The notes beneath the pieces are model-generated. The model was not told where the DNA came from, ran no database searches, and saw nothing but the letters and a program-made list of their open reading frames with translations. The translations under genes were made by a program, and so were the position numbers. A DNA stretch of 64,000 bases from positions 18,983 to 82,982 of the forward strand of contig JAFXJP010000055.1 in the NCBI GenBank assembly GCA_017532155.1, in the 5' to 3' direction. The stretch is from Clostridia bacterium. GTDB taxonomy: Bacteria > Bacillota > Clostridia > Christensenellales > Aristaeellaceae. Shown here in pieces: positions 25,598 through 33,611 of this stretch (the first letter of the stretch is position 1; each line of letters starts with the position of its first letter).

Positions 25598-27454
25598 TCA
25601 GTCGTTGTCCAGCGCATCGCGCTCAGTTTCCCACTGATCCATGGCGTCATAATACATATCGGTGCTCATCGCCGTATCAAGCAGCACAGAGCCCTTATAG
25701 CGCTCGTTGGAAATGCCAAAGGGAGCAAACTGCTGCGTGAAGGGATTAATGCGGCTGGCAGTGTATCCGCCAGAGCCCACGCCGAAGGGGATGCACAGCG
25801 CATGGTCGATCAGGAAAGCTTCCGCCTTGGCGTAAGCCAGGTAACGCGCTTCGATGTCGGTGGTGACGGCATGCGCAGCGTTCACCAGGTTGTAGTATTC
25901 ACCAGACAGATCCTTGATGCCCTCATGAGAAGAAAGGAAGGTATAATTGTACTTTTCATCCTCTCTGAAGATATCGGTATAAGTCTGCGGGTCGGCGTAG
26001 TCGGGGCCCCAGTTGGTCTTAATGATGCAGTAATTGCCCGCGCGGCGGGTGCTGTTAAGGAAGCCGGAAGACGGATAGCCATCGATAATTACATCGATAT
26101 AGTCCGTGCCCAGCAGGCCTTCCAGCTGCTGCTCAACCAGCTGCGATTCCTCCGCCCAGCCAGAAACGCTGGTATTGTAGGGCATATAAACCAGCACAGG
26201 GAATTTGACCGTATCCTTCAATTCTGCCATCGCAGCGGCCTTGTAATCAAGCGCAGCATCAGGATTGAAGGTATCAGCGCCCAGTTCCGTAATAGCGGCC
26301 AGATCGCCCATATTCACATAGTCCACGCCATTGCTGTTGACAAAATAGGGCGGCGTGATCGTATTGTAGACCAGTTCTTCCGCGTTGTCAGGATCGGTGA
26401 TGGTCATCGCCTTCACACGGTCAAAGCCAGCATAGAAGGACTTGCGGAAGTTTTCATTCGCCACAGCCTTATACCAGTTATCCGGCTCATATTCAGCAGC
26501 CAGACCCTTGGCAGGGTTGAAGTTGAAGGCGTAGAAGTAGGTGTAGAAGCTGGTTTGACGCACAGGACGAATATATTCCGCCTTGACAGGATCGGCCAGC
26601 CATTCGGTGGCTACATCGTTATCGATAGAGGCAGAGTCTACTTCACCTTCCAGATACAGCGTCGAAGAGATTTCCGTAGCTTCCTTGTTGTACTTGTACT
26701 CGATCTGGTCAATGGTGATATTGTCCTTATCCCAGTTGAGCGCATTCTTGGACAGAACACGGCGCTCATGCGGCTTGAACTCGCTCAGATAATAAGCGCC
26801 GCAGTAGAGCAGCGTATCATTGCCGGTCGCCAGACCGAACTCAGCGCCCTTGGAAACAACAAAGGGCTCATACACGGGCATGAAGCATACATAGGTAAGC
26901 ATGGAGAGGAAGTAGGGCGTAGGCGCAAGCAGGGTATATTCCAGCGTATACGCATCCAGCGCCTTGATGCCTACTGCATCCCAATTTGCACTGGCGACAA
27001 CCGTTGGATCGTCGCTTGCCGTAGCGTCAAAATAATCTTCCGCGCCGACAATCGCGCCGTAGAGAATGCTCGCCGTACCGGAAGCATTCTTGGCATCGAG
27101 GATGTACTTGGCAGCAGATACAAAGTCGTGCGCCGTCACTTCGGCCACTTCCTTGCCGTTGCCGTCCACCCACTTCACGCCCTGACGGATCTTGAAGGTC
27201 CAGGTCAGGCCTTCGTTGGTGTTTTCCCAGTCTTCAGCCAGAGAGGGCTGCACCTGGCCGTATTTGTCATACTCCACCAGCGTATCAATCACGTTGGCGG
27301 CCAACGCAAATTCATTGGTCGTAGACGTAGTCAGATAGTTCAGCGAGGTAACTTCGCCGGAATAAAGGGTGGTATACACGCTTTCTTCGGCCATCGCAGG
27401 CGCCATAGAGAGCACCAGCATTACGCTCAGCAGCAAAGAGATAACCTTTTTCAC
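25598..27454 (-). CDS. oppA: oligopeptide ABC transporter substrate-binding protein
   Basis: A 618-residue extracellular binding protein of family 5. Start is GTG at 27454 with AAGGAGGAACAACAA upstream. Signal peptide residues 1-22 end APAMA|EE, with no lipobox. The family signature is seen in EVTSLNYLTTSTTNEF, PSLAEDWENTNEGLTWTFKIRQGVKW and later HAAHAVTTDIEARYLAYAKAEAFLID. It binds oligopeptides for OppBCDF. Long for a DppA, in the OppA range. Two candidate promoters lie upstream. Confidence 0.93.
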   Translation of the reverse strand: MKKVISLLLSVMLVLSMAPAMAEESVYTTLYSGEVTSLNYLTTSTTNEFALAANVIDTLVEYDKYGQVQPSLAEDWENTNEGLTWTFKIRQGVKWVDGNGKEVAEVTAHDFVSAAKYILDAKNASGTASILYGAIVGAEDYFDATASDDPTVVASANWDAVGIKALDAYTLEYTLLAPTPYFLSMLTYVCFMPVYEPFVVSKGAEFGLATGNDTLLYCGAYYLSEFKPHERRVLSKNALNWDKDNITIDQIEYKYNKEATEISSTLYLEGEVDSASIDNDVATEWLADPVKAEYIRPVRQTSFYTYFYAFNFNPAKGLAAEYEPDNWYKAVANENFRKSFYAGFDRVKAMTITDPDNAEELVYNTITPPYFVNSNGVDYVNMGDLAAITELGADTFNPDAALDYKAAAMAELKDTVKFPVLVYMPYNTSVSGWAEESQLVEQQLEGLLGTDYIDVIIDGYPSSGFLNSTRRAGNYCIIKTNWGPDYADPQTYTDIFREDEKYNYTFLSSHEGIKDLSGEYYNLVNAAHAVTTDIEARYLAYAKAEAFLIDHALCIPFGVGSGGYTASRINPFTQQFAPFGISNERYKGSVLLDTAMSTDMYYDAMDQWETERDALDND

Positions 27455-27533
27455 TTGTTGTTCCTCCTTTATTACTTCGATTGACTGTTTTTCAGGCAAA
27501 TCCTTGCCCGGATTTCCTTTTTTGAATGGTGAT

Positions 27534-27562
27534 ATTTTATCACACAAGCAGCAGTTATGCAA
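27534..27562 (-). promoter_or_regulatory. proximal oppA promoter
   Basis: Minus strand: TTGCAT (27557-27562), 17 bp, TAAAAT (27534-27539), about 80 bases before the GTG start. Confidence 0.5.
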
Positions 27563-27688
27563 TCGTCATTTTTAAATAATCCATTTTTCTTTCGTTCTTA
27601 TTCTGTTTTTCATTGTTTTTTGCAACTTTTACAAGTGCTATTTTCGTTCCTTTTGGAAAGAATCCTGAAAGAACCTGAAAAGAAACAA

Positions 27689-27745
27689 GACATGCAACTG
27701 CCCCTTACATTTGCACAATATAAGGGATTTTCAGTCGCATGTCAA
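27689..27745 (-). promoter_or_regulatory. distal oppA promoter inside a large palindrome
   Basis: Minus strand: TTGACA (27740-27745), 17 bp, TATATT (27717-27722). Around it, 27689-27700 and 27732-27743 are inverted repeats (11 of 12 match), with an inner CCCTTA/TAAGGG pair (27702-27707 and 27721-27726). The -35 lies in one arm and the -10 spans the inner repeat. The palindrome could be an operator, or a hairpin ending the upstream spoIID-like transcript. The rest of 27563-27769 is AT-rich with nothing else I can support. Confidence 0.5.
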
Positions 27746-27769
27746 GTTTTATATGGTTTTTTGTGCAAC

Positions 27770-28744
27770 TCAGCGCCATTTTTGCACAATATCCACGTTG
27801 CGGAAATAATAACGAATAATTTCCTCTGCCGTCTTACCCTGCTCCGCCATCGCATAGGCGCCCCATTGCGACATGCCCACGCCATGACCGTAGCCCTTTC
27901 CCTGCAGTTTCATCTGACCATTCCACAACGAAACAGAGGAAAGCATCGTCGAGCGCATCTTGGTGCTGCCAAGCGCAATACGCAGTTCGTTGGCAGGCGC
28001 TTCCAGCCCGTTTAGCCGGATCGTTTTCACGCGTCCGCTCTCCCCCATCGCCCCCATCGCAACAGAGTGCAAATCGCCCTCGATTTTAATACCGCATTCC
28101 GCCGCAGCCGCCAGCACTTCCTGTGCGTCAAAAGTCGCCGTCCATGCCTGCGCTTCCGGAGCCGCTGCGTCGCTTTCCATACTATTCACGCTTTGCGTAT
28201 ACGGCGCAGCCGCCTTATAGCTCAGCCCCTCCGATGCGCGCGCCGTCTTGCCGCCTGCATGCGAATGAAACCAGGCATAAATCGGCTCGTTTTCATAGCA
28301 CACAATCATTCCTTTTGTCGCATCCACCGCGGCGCGGATCCTGTCATTTATCCCTTCAGCGTCATATGCCTGCGCTTCCTCCACATCCGTCGAGATATCA
28401 GCGCCTGCATATTTGCTTTCCTTTTCAGACAGGAATTTAATCACAAACGTTCTTGCCAATATCGCCTGCGCGCGCAGCGCCTCCTCCGGCCAGTCATTTT
28501 GCATTTCGCCTGCCAGCACGCCGTATAAATAGCTTTCAATATCCATCGGCACGATTCTTTCTTCTTCCGTTACATAAACCTCCAGCTGCGGAATGCCGCT
28601 TTCATCCACGCGGATGGTATCCGGCAAATCCGGCTCATAGGGAATCTGCGCCGCATCCTTCCCAGGCTGCGTATTGCCCGCGGCAGAACAGCCTGCAAGC
28701 AGCAATGTAAGCGACAAAAGCGCCATCAGCATCCATTTTCTCAT
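27770..28744 (-). CDS. SpoIID/LytB domain lipoprotein
   Basis: A protein of about 324 residues. A lipoprotein signal peptide ends LLLAGC, so it is probably anchored on the outer face of the membrane. The SpoIID/LytB domain covers the rest: DIESYLYGVLAGEM (the catalytic-Glu region), ALRAQAILARTFVIK, AWFHSHAGGKTARASE and GYGHGVGMSQWGAYAMAEQGKTAEEIIRYYF. These are peptidoglycan lytic/amidase-enhancer motifs. An in-frame TTG upstream is a possible alternative start. The lipobox sets it apart from the sporulation SpoIID, which has a TM anchor, so a vegetative role is possible. Confidence 0.88.
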   Translation of the reverse strand: MRKWMLMALLSLTLLLAGCSAAGNTQPGKDAAQIPYEPDLPDTIRVDESGIPQLEVYVTEEERIVPMDIESYLYGVLAGEMQNDWPEEALRAQAILARTFVIKFLSEKESKYAGADISTDVEEAQAYDAEGINDRIRAAVDATKGMIVCYENEPIYAWFHSHAGGKTARASEGLSYKAAAPYTQSVNSMESDAAAPEAQAWTATFDAQEVLAAAAECGIKIEGDLHSVAMGAMGESGRVKTIRLNGLEAPANELRIALGSTKMRSTMLSSVSLWNGQMKLQGKGYGHGVGMSQWGAYAMAEQGKTAEEIIRYYFRNVDIVQKWR

Positions 28745-28824
28745 CAAAAACAAATCGCCTCCTGCCGCTATTGTATCCTTTCAAATACGCCAGCATGCAA
28801 AAAGCGATCTGCTATATTTTTCAG

Positions 28825-30207
28825 TTATCGTCTGCGCAAGCCCAGCACTGCCACTGACTGCGCCAATGTATTGACAGGAATCAATTCGACCCCTTCGATC
28901 TTTTTCAGCTTTTTGACAGAATCCGTCGGGCACATGATCTGTTTAAATCCCAGTCTTGCACATTCGTTGATGCGCCGCTCCATCTGCGTAATGGCGCGCA
29001 CCTCGCCCGCCAGACCGATTTCACCCATCACCGCCAGGTCAGAGGGCAGCGGCACATCAGACAGTGAGGAGGCCACAGCAATGCAAAGCGGTAAATCGAC
29101 CGCAGGCTCAGACAGAGAAAGACCGCCTGCTACATTGATATACACATCCTGATTATACAATTTTAGCCCCGCGCGCTTTTCAAGCACCGCCAGCAGCAGC
29201 GCTACGCGCCCCTGATCAGCGCCATTGACCGTTCTTTTGGGCACTGCATAGAAAGACTGCGTCGCCAACGCCTGCAAATCCACCAGCATCGGTCTGCTGC
29301 CCTCCATGCAGCAGAATACCACCGAACCGCTGGCGCCCGATGCACGATGAGAAATCAGCGTTTCCGAGGCATTCTCTACCGGGATCATGCCTTCGCCCGT
29401 CATAGAGAACATGCCCAGCTCATTGACAGAGCCAAAGCGGTTTTTCACCGCACGCAGCAGGCGGTACTCATGCTGATAGTCGCCTTCAAAATAAAGCACT
29501 ACATCAACCATGTGCTCCAGCACACGCGGGCCGGCCAAAGAGCCTTCTTTGGTCACATGGCCCACCAGTATCACCGTGCAGCCGTTCGTTTTGGCATAGC
29601 GCATAAGCAGCGCCGCGCTCTCGCGCACCTGGCTGACGCTGCCCGGCGCACTGGCAAGATCGGGGCGATACATCGTCTGGATGGAGTCGATCACCACAAA
29701 ATCCGGCTGAACGGCATTGAGTTTTTCTTCAACCGCATCCATGGCATTTTCCGCCAGCACCAGAATGCCGCTGTTTGTTGCACTTAGTCTGTCCGCGCGA
29801 AGACGAATCTGCCTGGCGCTTTCCTCGCCCGTTACATAAAGAACGCGCTTGCCGATCCTGGACAGCTTATCGCACACCTGTAAAAGCAGCGTGCTCTTGC
29901 CAACGCCCGGCTCGCCGCCCACCAGCATCAGCGATCCTTCCACCACGCCTCCGCCAAGCACGCGGTCAAATTCCGCGATCCCCGTCGGCTCATGCGACTG
30001 AACGCCGGCAGCAATATCGCTCATCTTTTCCACATTGCTGCCCGTACCGCCGCGCTGTTTCATAGGCTTTGCAGGCGCCTGCGCGCTCAATTGCGGCGCA
30101 GTCTCTTCCATCGTATTCCATTGTTCGCACGAGGGACATTTACCATACCAGCGCGCGCTTTCATACCCGCACTGAGAACATACATACACTGTCTTTGGTT
30201 TGGCCAA
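28825..30207 (-). CDS. radA: DNA repair protein RadA
   Basis: A 460-residue RecA-like ATPase. The N-terminal C4 zinc finger reads CSQCGYESARWYGKCPSC. Walker A is GGEPGVGKST, the RadA-specific motif is KNRFGSVNELGMF, and the C-terminal region is the Lon-like domain (DVYINVAGGLSLSEPAVDLPL). It promotes branch migration of recombination intermediates. The start is taken as TTG (MAKPKTVYVCSQC), which matches the family start and puts GGAGG 8 bases upstream; the ATG two codons earlier is only 2 bases from GGAGG. A 12-base inverted repeat (30262-30277) lies in its leader. Confidence 0.95.
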   Translation of the reverse strand: MAKPKTVYVCSQCGYESARWYGKCPSCEQWNTMEETAPQLSAQAPAKPMKQRGGTGSNVEKMSDIAAGVQSHEPTGIAEFDRVLGGGVVEGSLMLVGGEPGVGKSTLLLQVCDKLSRIGKRVLYVTGEESARQIRLRADRLSATNSGILVLAENAMDAVEEKLNAVQPDFVVIDSIQTMYRPDLASAPGSVSQVRESAALLMRYAKTNGCTVILVGHVTKEGSLAGPRVLEHMVDVVLYFEGDYQHEYRLLRAVKNRFGSVNELGMFSMTGEGMIPVENASETLISHRASGASGSVVFCCMEGSRPMLVDLQALATQSFYAVPKRTVNGADQGRVALLLAVLEKRAGLKLYNQDVYINVAGGLSLSEPAVDLPLCIAVASSLSDVPLPSDLAVMGEIGLAGEVRAITQMERRINECARLGFKQIMCPTDSVKKLKKIEGVELIPVNTLAQSVAVLGLRRR

Positions 30208-30296
30208 GGTCATTTCCTCCTTGATATCGTCCCTTCTAAATTCGCCGCCCAATGCATTTTCCCTGCCTCAGGGCAGGATTTTACATGTCTTTCTCC

Positions 30297-30325
30297 TTGT
30301 AATTCCCGTCATATTTTCTTATAAT
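30297..30325 (+). promoter_or_regulatory. promoter for metallophosphoesterase
   Basis: TTGTAA (30297-30302), 17 bp, TATAAT (30320-30325). Confidence 0.65.
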
Positions 30326-30356
30326 ATAATTCGTCATTTTGGAGGAATCACAGCTT

Positions 30357-31430
30357 ATGAGAAAAGAACGCGACCTGTTTCTGGATAAAGAGAAGAAAAA
30401 TGTTTCCGGCTGCCTTGTTAATCCGCTGCTGCTTGTGCTGGTGCTTGCCGTCATCACAGCGCTGAACCTTGTCAACAGCGGCCGCGTGGTACTGCAAAAG
30501 CAGTCCGTCACCGTGCCCGGCATCCCAAGCGATCTGGACAAATTCAAAATCCTGCACATTTCCGATCTGCACGGACAGGAGTTTGGCGCCGATCATTCCA
30601 CCATCGCCAACATCCTCAAGGGCAATTCCTATAACGCCGTATGCATCACCGGCGACGTGTGCGACAAGCAGGGAAATTACGATGCATTCCTCAAGCTGAT
30701 CGCGCTTTTCCCCGATGAAATCCCCGTATTCTTTATCGCCGGCGATGAAGATCCCGAGCCCATCCTCACTTCTGCCCATGCCAGCGACGCCGTCAAGGCC
30801 GATTATGTCCTGGCTGCCGAAGCCATGGGCGCGATTTATCTGGATGCTCCGTACAAGCTCACCGTGGGCAAAAGTGTCATCTGGTTCTGCCCGGAATCCA
30901 TCTACGGCCTGGATCTTGATTCCACCCGCGCCGCCTATCAGTCCCGCCGCGCTGCCCTTACCCAGAATCAGGATCAATACAAGCCCGAAAATGCCGCCCA
31001 GATCCGCGCCATCGATTACCGCATGAGCGTACTTGACAAAACCGAAGCCGCCCTGAAAGAAATGAAACCCGACGATACGCAGATTGCCCTGACGCATCAC
31101 CCGTTGTCCGAAGAAACGCTCAACCTCCTCCAGCAGTGGGCCGGCAGCGAGCAAAATGATTTCCTGCGCAGCGTATCGCTGATTCTCGCCGGACATTATA
31201 ACGGCGGCCAGGTGCGCATCCCCTTCATCGGCGCACTCAAAGCGCCGCAGTCCGCCGGCGGCAAATGGTTCCCGGAGGATCACACCATGGTCGGCCTGTC
31301 CGTTATTCACGGCGTCACCCAGTATATTTCCCCAGGTCTTGGCGTATCGGATGATTATAAAATCCCGCTTCGCATCTTCAATACCCCATCTGTTACGCTC
31401 ATCACCCTCACTTCGCGCATGATCATCTGA
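30357..31430 (+). CDS. metallophosphoesterase with altered metal motifs
   Basis: A 357-residue membrane-anchored protein. A TM helix lies near residues 22-42; the catalytic domain is outside. HISDLHGQEFG is the standard D-x-H motif and CITGDVCD the G-D motif. The third motif, normally GNHD/E, reads GDEDPE (residue 130), and the last, normally GHTHGGQ, reads GHYNGGQ (residue 279); THHPL between them is intact. Metal binding may therefore be changed or lost. Closest in layout to YkuE/calcineurin-like membrane phosphoesterases. GGAGG precedes the ATG at 30357. Confidence 0.85.
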   Translation: MRKERDLFLDKEKKNVSGCLVNPLLLVLVLAVITALNLVNSGRVVLQKQSVTVPGIPSDLDKFKILHISDLHGQEFGADHSTIANILKGNSYNAVCITGDVCDKQGNYDAFLKLIALFPDEIPVFFIAGDEDPEPILTSAHASDAVKADYVLAAEAMGAIYLDAPYKLTVGKSVIWFCPESIYGLDLDSTRAAYQSRRAALTQNQDQYKPENAAQIRAIDYRMSVLDKTEAALKEMKPDDTQIALTHHPLSEETLNLLQQWAGSEQNDFLRSVSLILAGHYNGGQVRIPFIGALKAPQSAGGKWFPEDHTMVGLSVIHGVTQYISPGLGVSDDYKIPLRIFNTPSVTLITLTSRMII

Positions 31431-31436
31431 TTTTGC

Positions 31437-31465
31437 TTGACAATTTCCTCATTTCTTCTTATAAT
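31437..31465 (+). promoter_or_regulatory. consensus promoter of cysS T-box leader
   Basis: Perfect TTGACA (31437-31442), 17 bp, perfect TATAAT (31460-31465), beginning seven bases after the previous stop codon. Confidence 0.85.
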
Positions 31466-31701
31466 TATTTTGGCGATGAACGGAAAAGTCGTCCGGGCAA
31501 TCCCCCGCAAGAGAGAGCGCGCCACCGGCTGCAAGCGCGCTTCGGGTGATCGGGCAGTGCCTCCGCGAGCCGCGCACCGAAGGGCATCTGGTAGGCTGCG
31601 CCGTATACGCTGCGTTAAAGCGTTTGAGCGGAAAAGCTTTTGCTTTTCAATCGGAGTGGAACCGCGGTTATCACCGTCTCCTTTGCGGAGACGGTGTTTT
31701 T
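31466..31701 (+). ncRNA. T-box riboswitch leader of cysS
   Basis: The T-box core GGAGTGGAACCGCGG (31653-31667) is followed by a ten-base-pair terminator CACCGTCTCC/GGAGACGGTG (31672-31696) and T5. Upstream is the Stem I distal-loop motif GGCTGCAAG (31527-31535). The codon TGC (Cys) at 31558-31560, 22 bases after this motif, is the probable specifier; the ileS leader has its codon at a like distance. Uncharged tRNA-Cys pairing with UGG of the T-box should favour antitermination and cysS expression. Confidence 0.92.
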
Positions 31702-31736
31702 ATTTTCAATCTCATCCATCAAGGAGGATATATACC

Positions 31737-33134
31737 ATGCAGATTTTCAACAGCAAAACCCGCAAAAAAGAAGAATTCGTTCCCATCAGGGAAGGCCATG
31801 TCGGCATCTACGCCTGCGGCCCGACGGTTTATGACTATTTCCACATCGGCAACGCCCGTCCCTTCATCACCTTTGACGTGCTGCGCCGGTATCTTGAGCA
31901 CCGCGGCTATCAGGTGACGTTCGTGCAGAATTTCACCGACATCGACGATAAAATGATTCGCCGCGCCAATAACGAAGGTACCACCGTCAAGGAGCTGGGC
32001 GACCGCTTCATCGCCGAGTATTATAAAGACGCCAAGGCCCTGGGCATCCGTCTCGCCACCGTCCATCCCCGCGCCACCGAGCATATTCCCCAGATCATTT
32101 CGCTGGTTCAGAAGCTCATTGACAAGGACATGGCCTATGAAGTAAACGGCGATGTGTATTTCAACACCAAAGCTTTCCCGCACTACGGCTGCCTGTGCGG
32201 TCAGAATCTGGAAGATCTCGAGGCCGGCGCGCGTATTGAAGTGGATTCTGTCAAGAAAAACCCCGCTGACTTCGCCGTATGGAAGGCACAAAAGCCCGGC
32301 GAGCCCGCCTGGGAAAGCCCCTGGGGCCTGGGCCGTCCCGGCTGGCATATTGAGTGCTCCGCCATGAGCATGGAATACCTCGGTGAAACCTTTGATATTC
32401 ACTGCGGCGGCAAGGATCTGCTCTTCCCCCATCACGAAAACGAAGTCGCGCAGAGCGAAGGCGCAACCGGCAGGCCCTACGTGAATTACTGGATGCATAA
32501 CGGCTTCATCAACGTGGACAATGAAAAAATGAGTAAGTCCCTGGGGAATTTCTTCACCGTCCGCGATATCCTCAAGGAATATGAAGCCGAAGACGTGCGC
32601 ATGTTCATGCTCTCCGCGCAGTACCGCAGCCCCATCAACTTCAGCCGTGAGATGATCGCCCAGGCGCACGCCTCTCTCACCCGCCTTTATACCGCCCGCG
32701 ATCAGATGGAATTCCTCCTCCAGCATGCTGCCGAGAAGGAACAAACCGCCGAAGAAAAAGCGCTGGCCGAGCGTATGCTCAGCTATGTCAACCGCTTTGA
32801 CACCGCCATGGATGACGACCTCAACACCGCCGACGCCATGGGCGCGCTGTTTGAAATCGTGCATGACGCCAACGTCACATTGACTTCCGAAAGCAGCAAG
32901 CAGGCGATTGAAAATGCGCTGAATACACTTACCTCTCTGTGCGATGTACTGGGTCTTCTGGTGAAAAAGACCAGCGATCTGCCTGCAGAAATTCAGCAGA
33001 TGGCCGATGAACGCGCGCAGGCCCGCAAGGACCGCGACTGGAAGAAGAGCGATGAGCTGCGCGATGCGCTCAAGGCCCTGGGCTATATTGTAGAGGATAC
33101 GAAAGAAGGTCAGAAGGTACGAAAGGCAGTGTAA
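31737..33134 (+). CDS. cysS: cysteinyl-tRNA synthetase
   Basis: A 465-residue class I synthetase. It has GIYACGPTVYDYFHIGNARPF (HIGN form of HIGH with a zinc Cys just before), zinc ligands in HIECSAMS and HHENEVAQ, and KMSKS in NEKMSKSLGN. The C-terminal region DERAQARKDRDWKKSDELRDAL is typical of CysRS. It charges tRNA-Cys. AAGGAGGA precedes the ATG. Controlled by the T-box leader upstream. Confidence 0.98.
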   Translation: MQIFNSKTRKKEEFVPIREGHVGIYACGPTVYDYFHIGNARPFITFDVLRRYLEHRGYQVTFVQNFTDIDDKMIRRANNEGTTVKELGDRFIAEYYKDAKALGIRLATVHPRATEHIPQIISLVQKLIDKDMAYEVNGDVYFNTKAFPHYGCLCGQNLEDLEAGARIEVDSVKKNPADFAVWKAQKPGEPAWESPWGLGRPGWHIECSAMSMEYLGETFDIHCGGKDLLFPHHENEVAQSEGATGRPYVNYWMHNGFINVDNEKMSKSLGNFFTVRDILKEYEAEDVRMFMLSAQYRSPINFSREMIAQAHASLTRLYTARDQMEFLLQHAAEKEQTAEEKALAERMLSYVNRFDTAMDDDLNTADAMGALFEIVHDANVTLTSESSKQAIENALNTLTSLCDVLGLLVKKTSDLPAEIQQMADERAQARKDRDWKKSDELRDALKALGYIVEDTKEGQKVRKAV

Positions 33135-33181
33135 TTCTGCATCATGTATCTCCCCGCGCCCGCAAGGCAGCGCTGCTGCTA

Positions 33182-33511
33182 TTGAGCCTCCTGCTCGCGG
33201 GCGCTCTTTTGTATGCCTTCATTTCCTATGCCAATTCCTTTCCTCAGACAAAAGCATCCCTGCATATTGCCGACGCCGCGCTCCGCCCCACTCCTGCGCC
33301 GCCCGAAAATCTTGACGAACTGATCAACCTCAATACCGCCACCTTTGATCAGCTTGATTCTCTGCCCGGCATCGGTAAAAAAACAGCCAACGCCATCCTT
33401 GCCATGCGCGCAGAGCTTGGCGGTTTCCGCTACAGGGAAGAGCTGCTGCTCATTCACGGTCTGGGTGAAAAGAAGCTCGACGCCATCTACGATTTGATTT
33501 ACGTGAAATAG
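33182..33511 (+). CDS. ComEA-like helix-hairpin-helix membrane protein
   Basis: The protein has a TM helix, then a short linker rich in Pro, then a ComEA-type double helix-hairpin-helix (INLNTATFDQLDSLPGIGKKTANAI and LLLIHGLGEKKLDAIYDL). ComEA binds incoming DNA; this version lacks the SLBB domain and is only about 110 residues. The start is a problem: TTG at 33182 cuts the TM helix and lacks a ribosome site, and the frame is open back into cysS with no ATG/GTG. An out-of-frame ATG at 33144 would join with one extra base. Confidence 0.75.
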   Translation: MSLLLAGALLYAFISYANSFPQTKASLHIADAALRPTPAPPENLDELINLNTATFDQLDSLPGIGKKTANAILAMRAELGGFRYREELLLIHGLGEKKLDAIYDLIYVK

Positions 33512-33524
33512 CCGCGTTTTCCCC

Positions 33525-33553
33525 TTGTATTTCCAGCAGAAAAACGCTATAAT
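33525..33553 (+). promoter_or_regulatory. promoter for glnS-gltX
   Basis: TTGTAT (33525-33530), 17 bp, TATAAT (33548-33553). Confidence 0.65.
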
Positions 33554-33611
33554 AACAAAATGGCTGCTTATGTGGCCAAATTATGATTTCATGATTTACG
33601 GAGGGATCACT

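Noticed and set aside
25403-27484. Open frame of 693 codons on the plus strand
   Set aside because: Antisense to oppA; no ribosome site and no recognisable domain.
27770-28744. Genuine sporulation spoIID gene
   Set aside because: The protein has a lipobox and no spoIID-type context (no spoIIID or mreB near). The SpoIID/LytB domain alone does not show a sporulation role.
30262-30277. Inverted repeat CCTGCC-TCAG-GGCAGG between radA and the phosphoesterase as a LexA-type operator
   Set aside because: It does not match the GAAC-N4-GTTC type operator; it may be an incidental leader hairpin.
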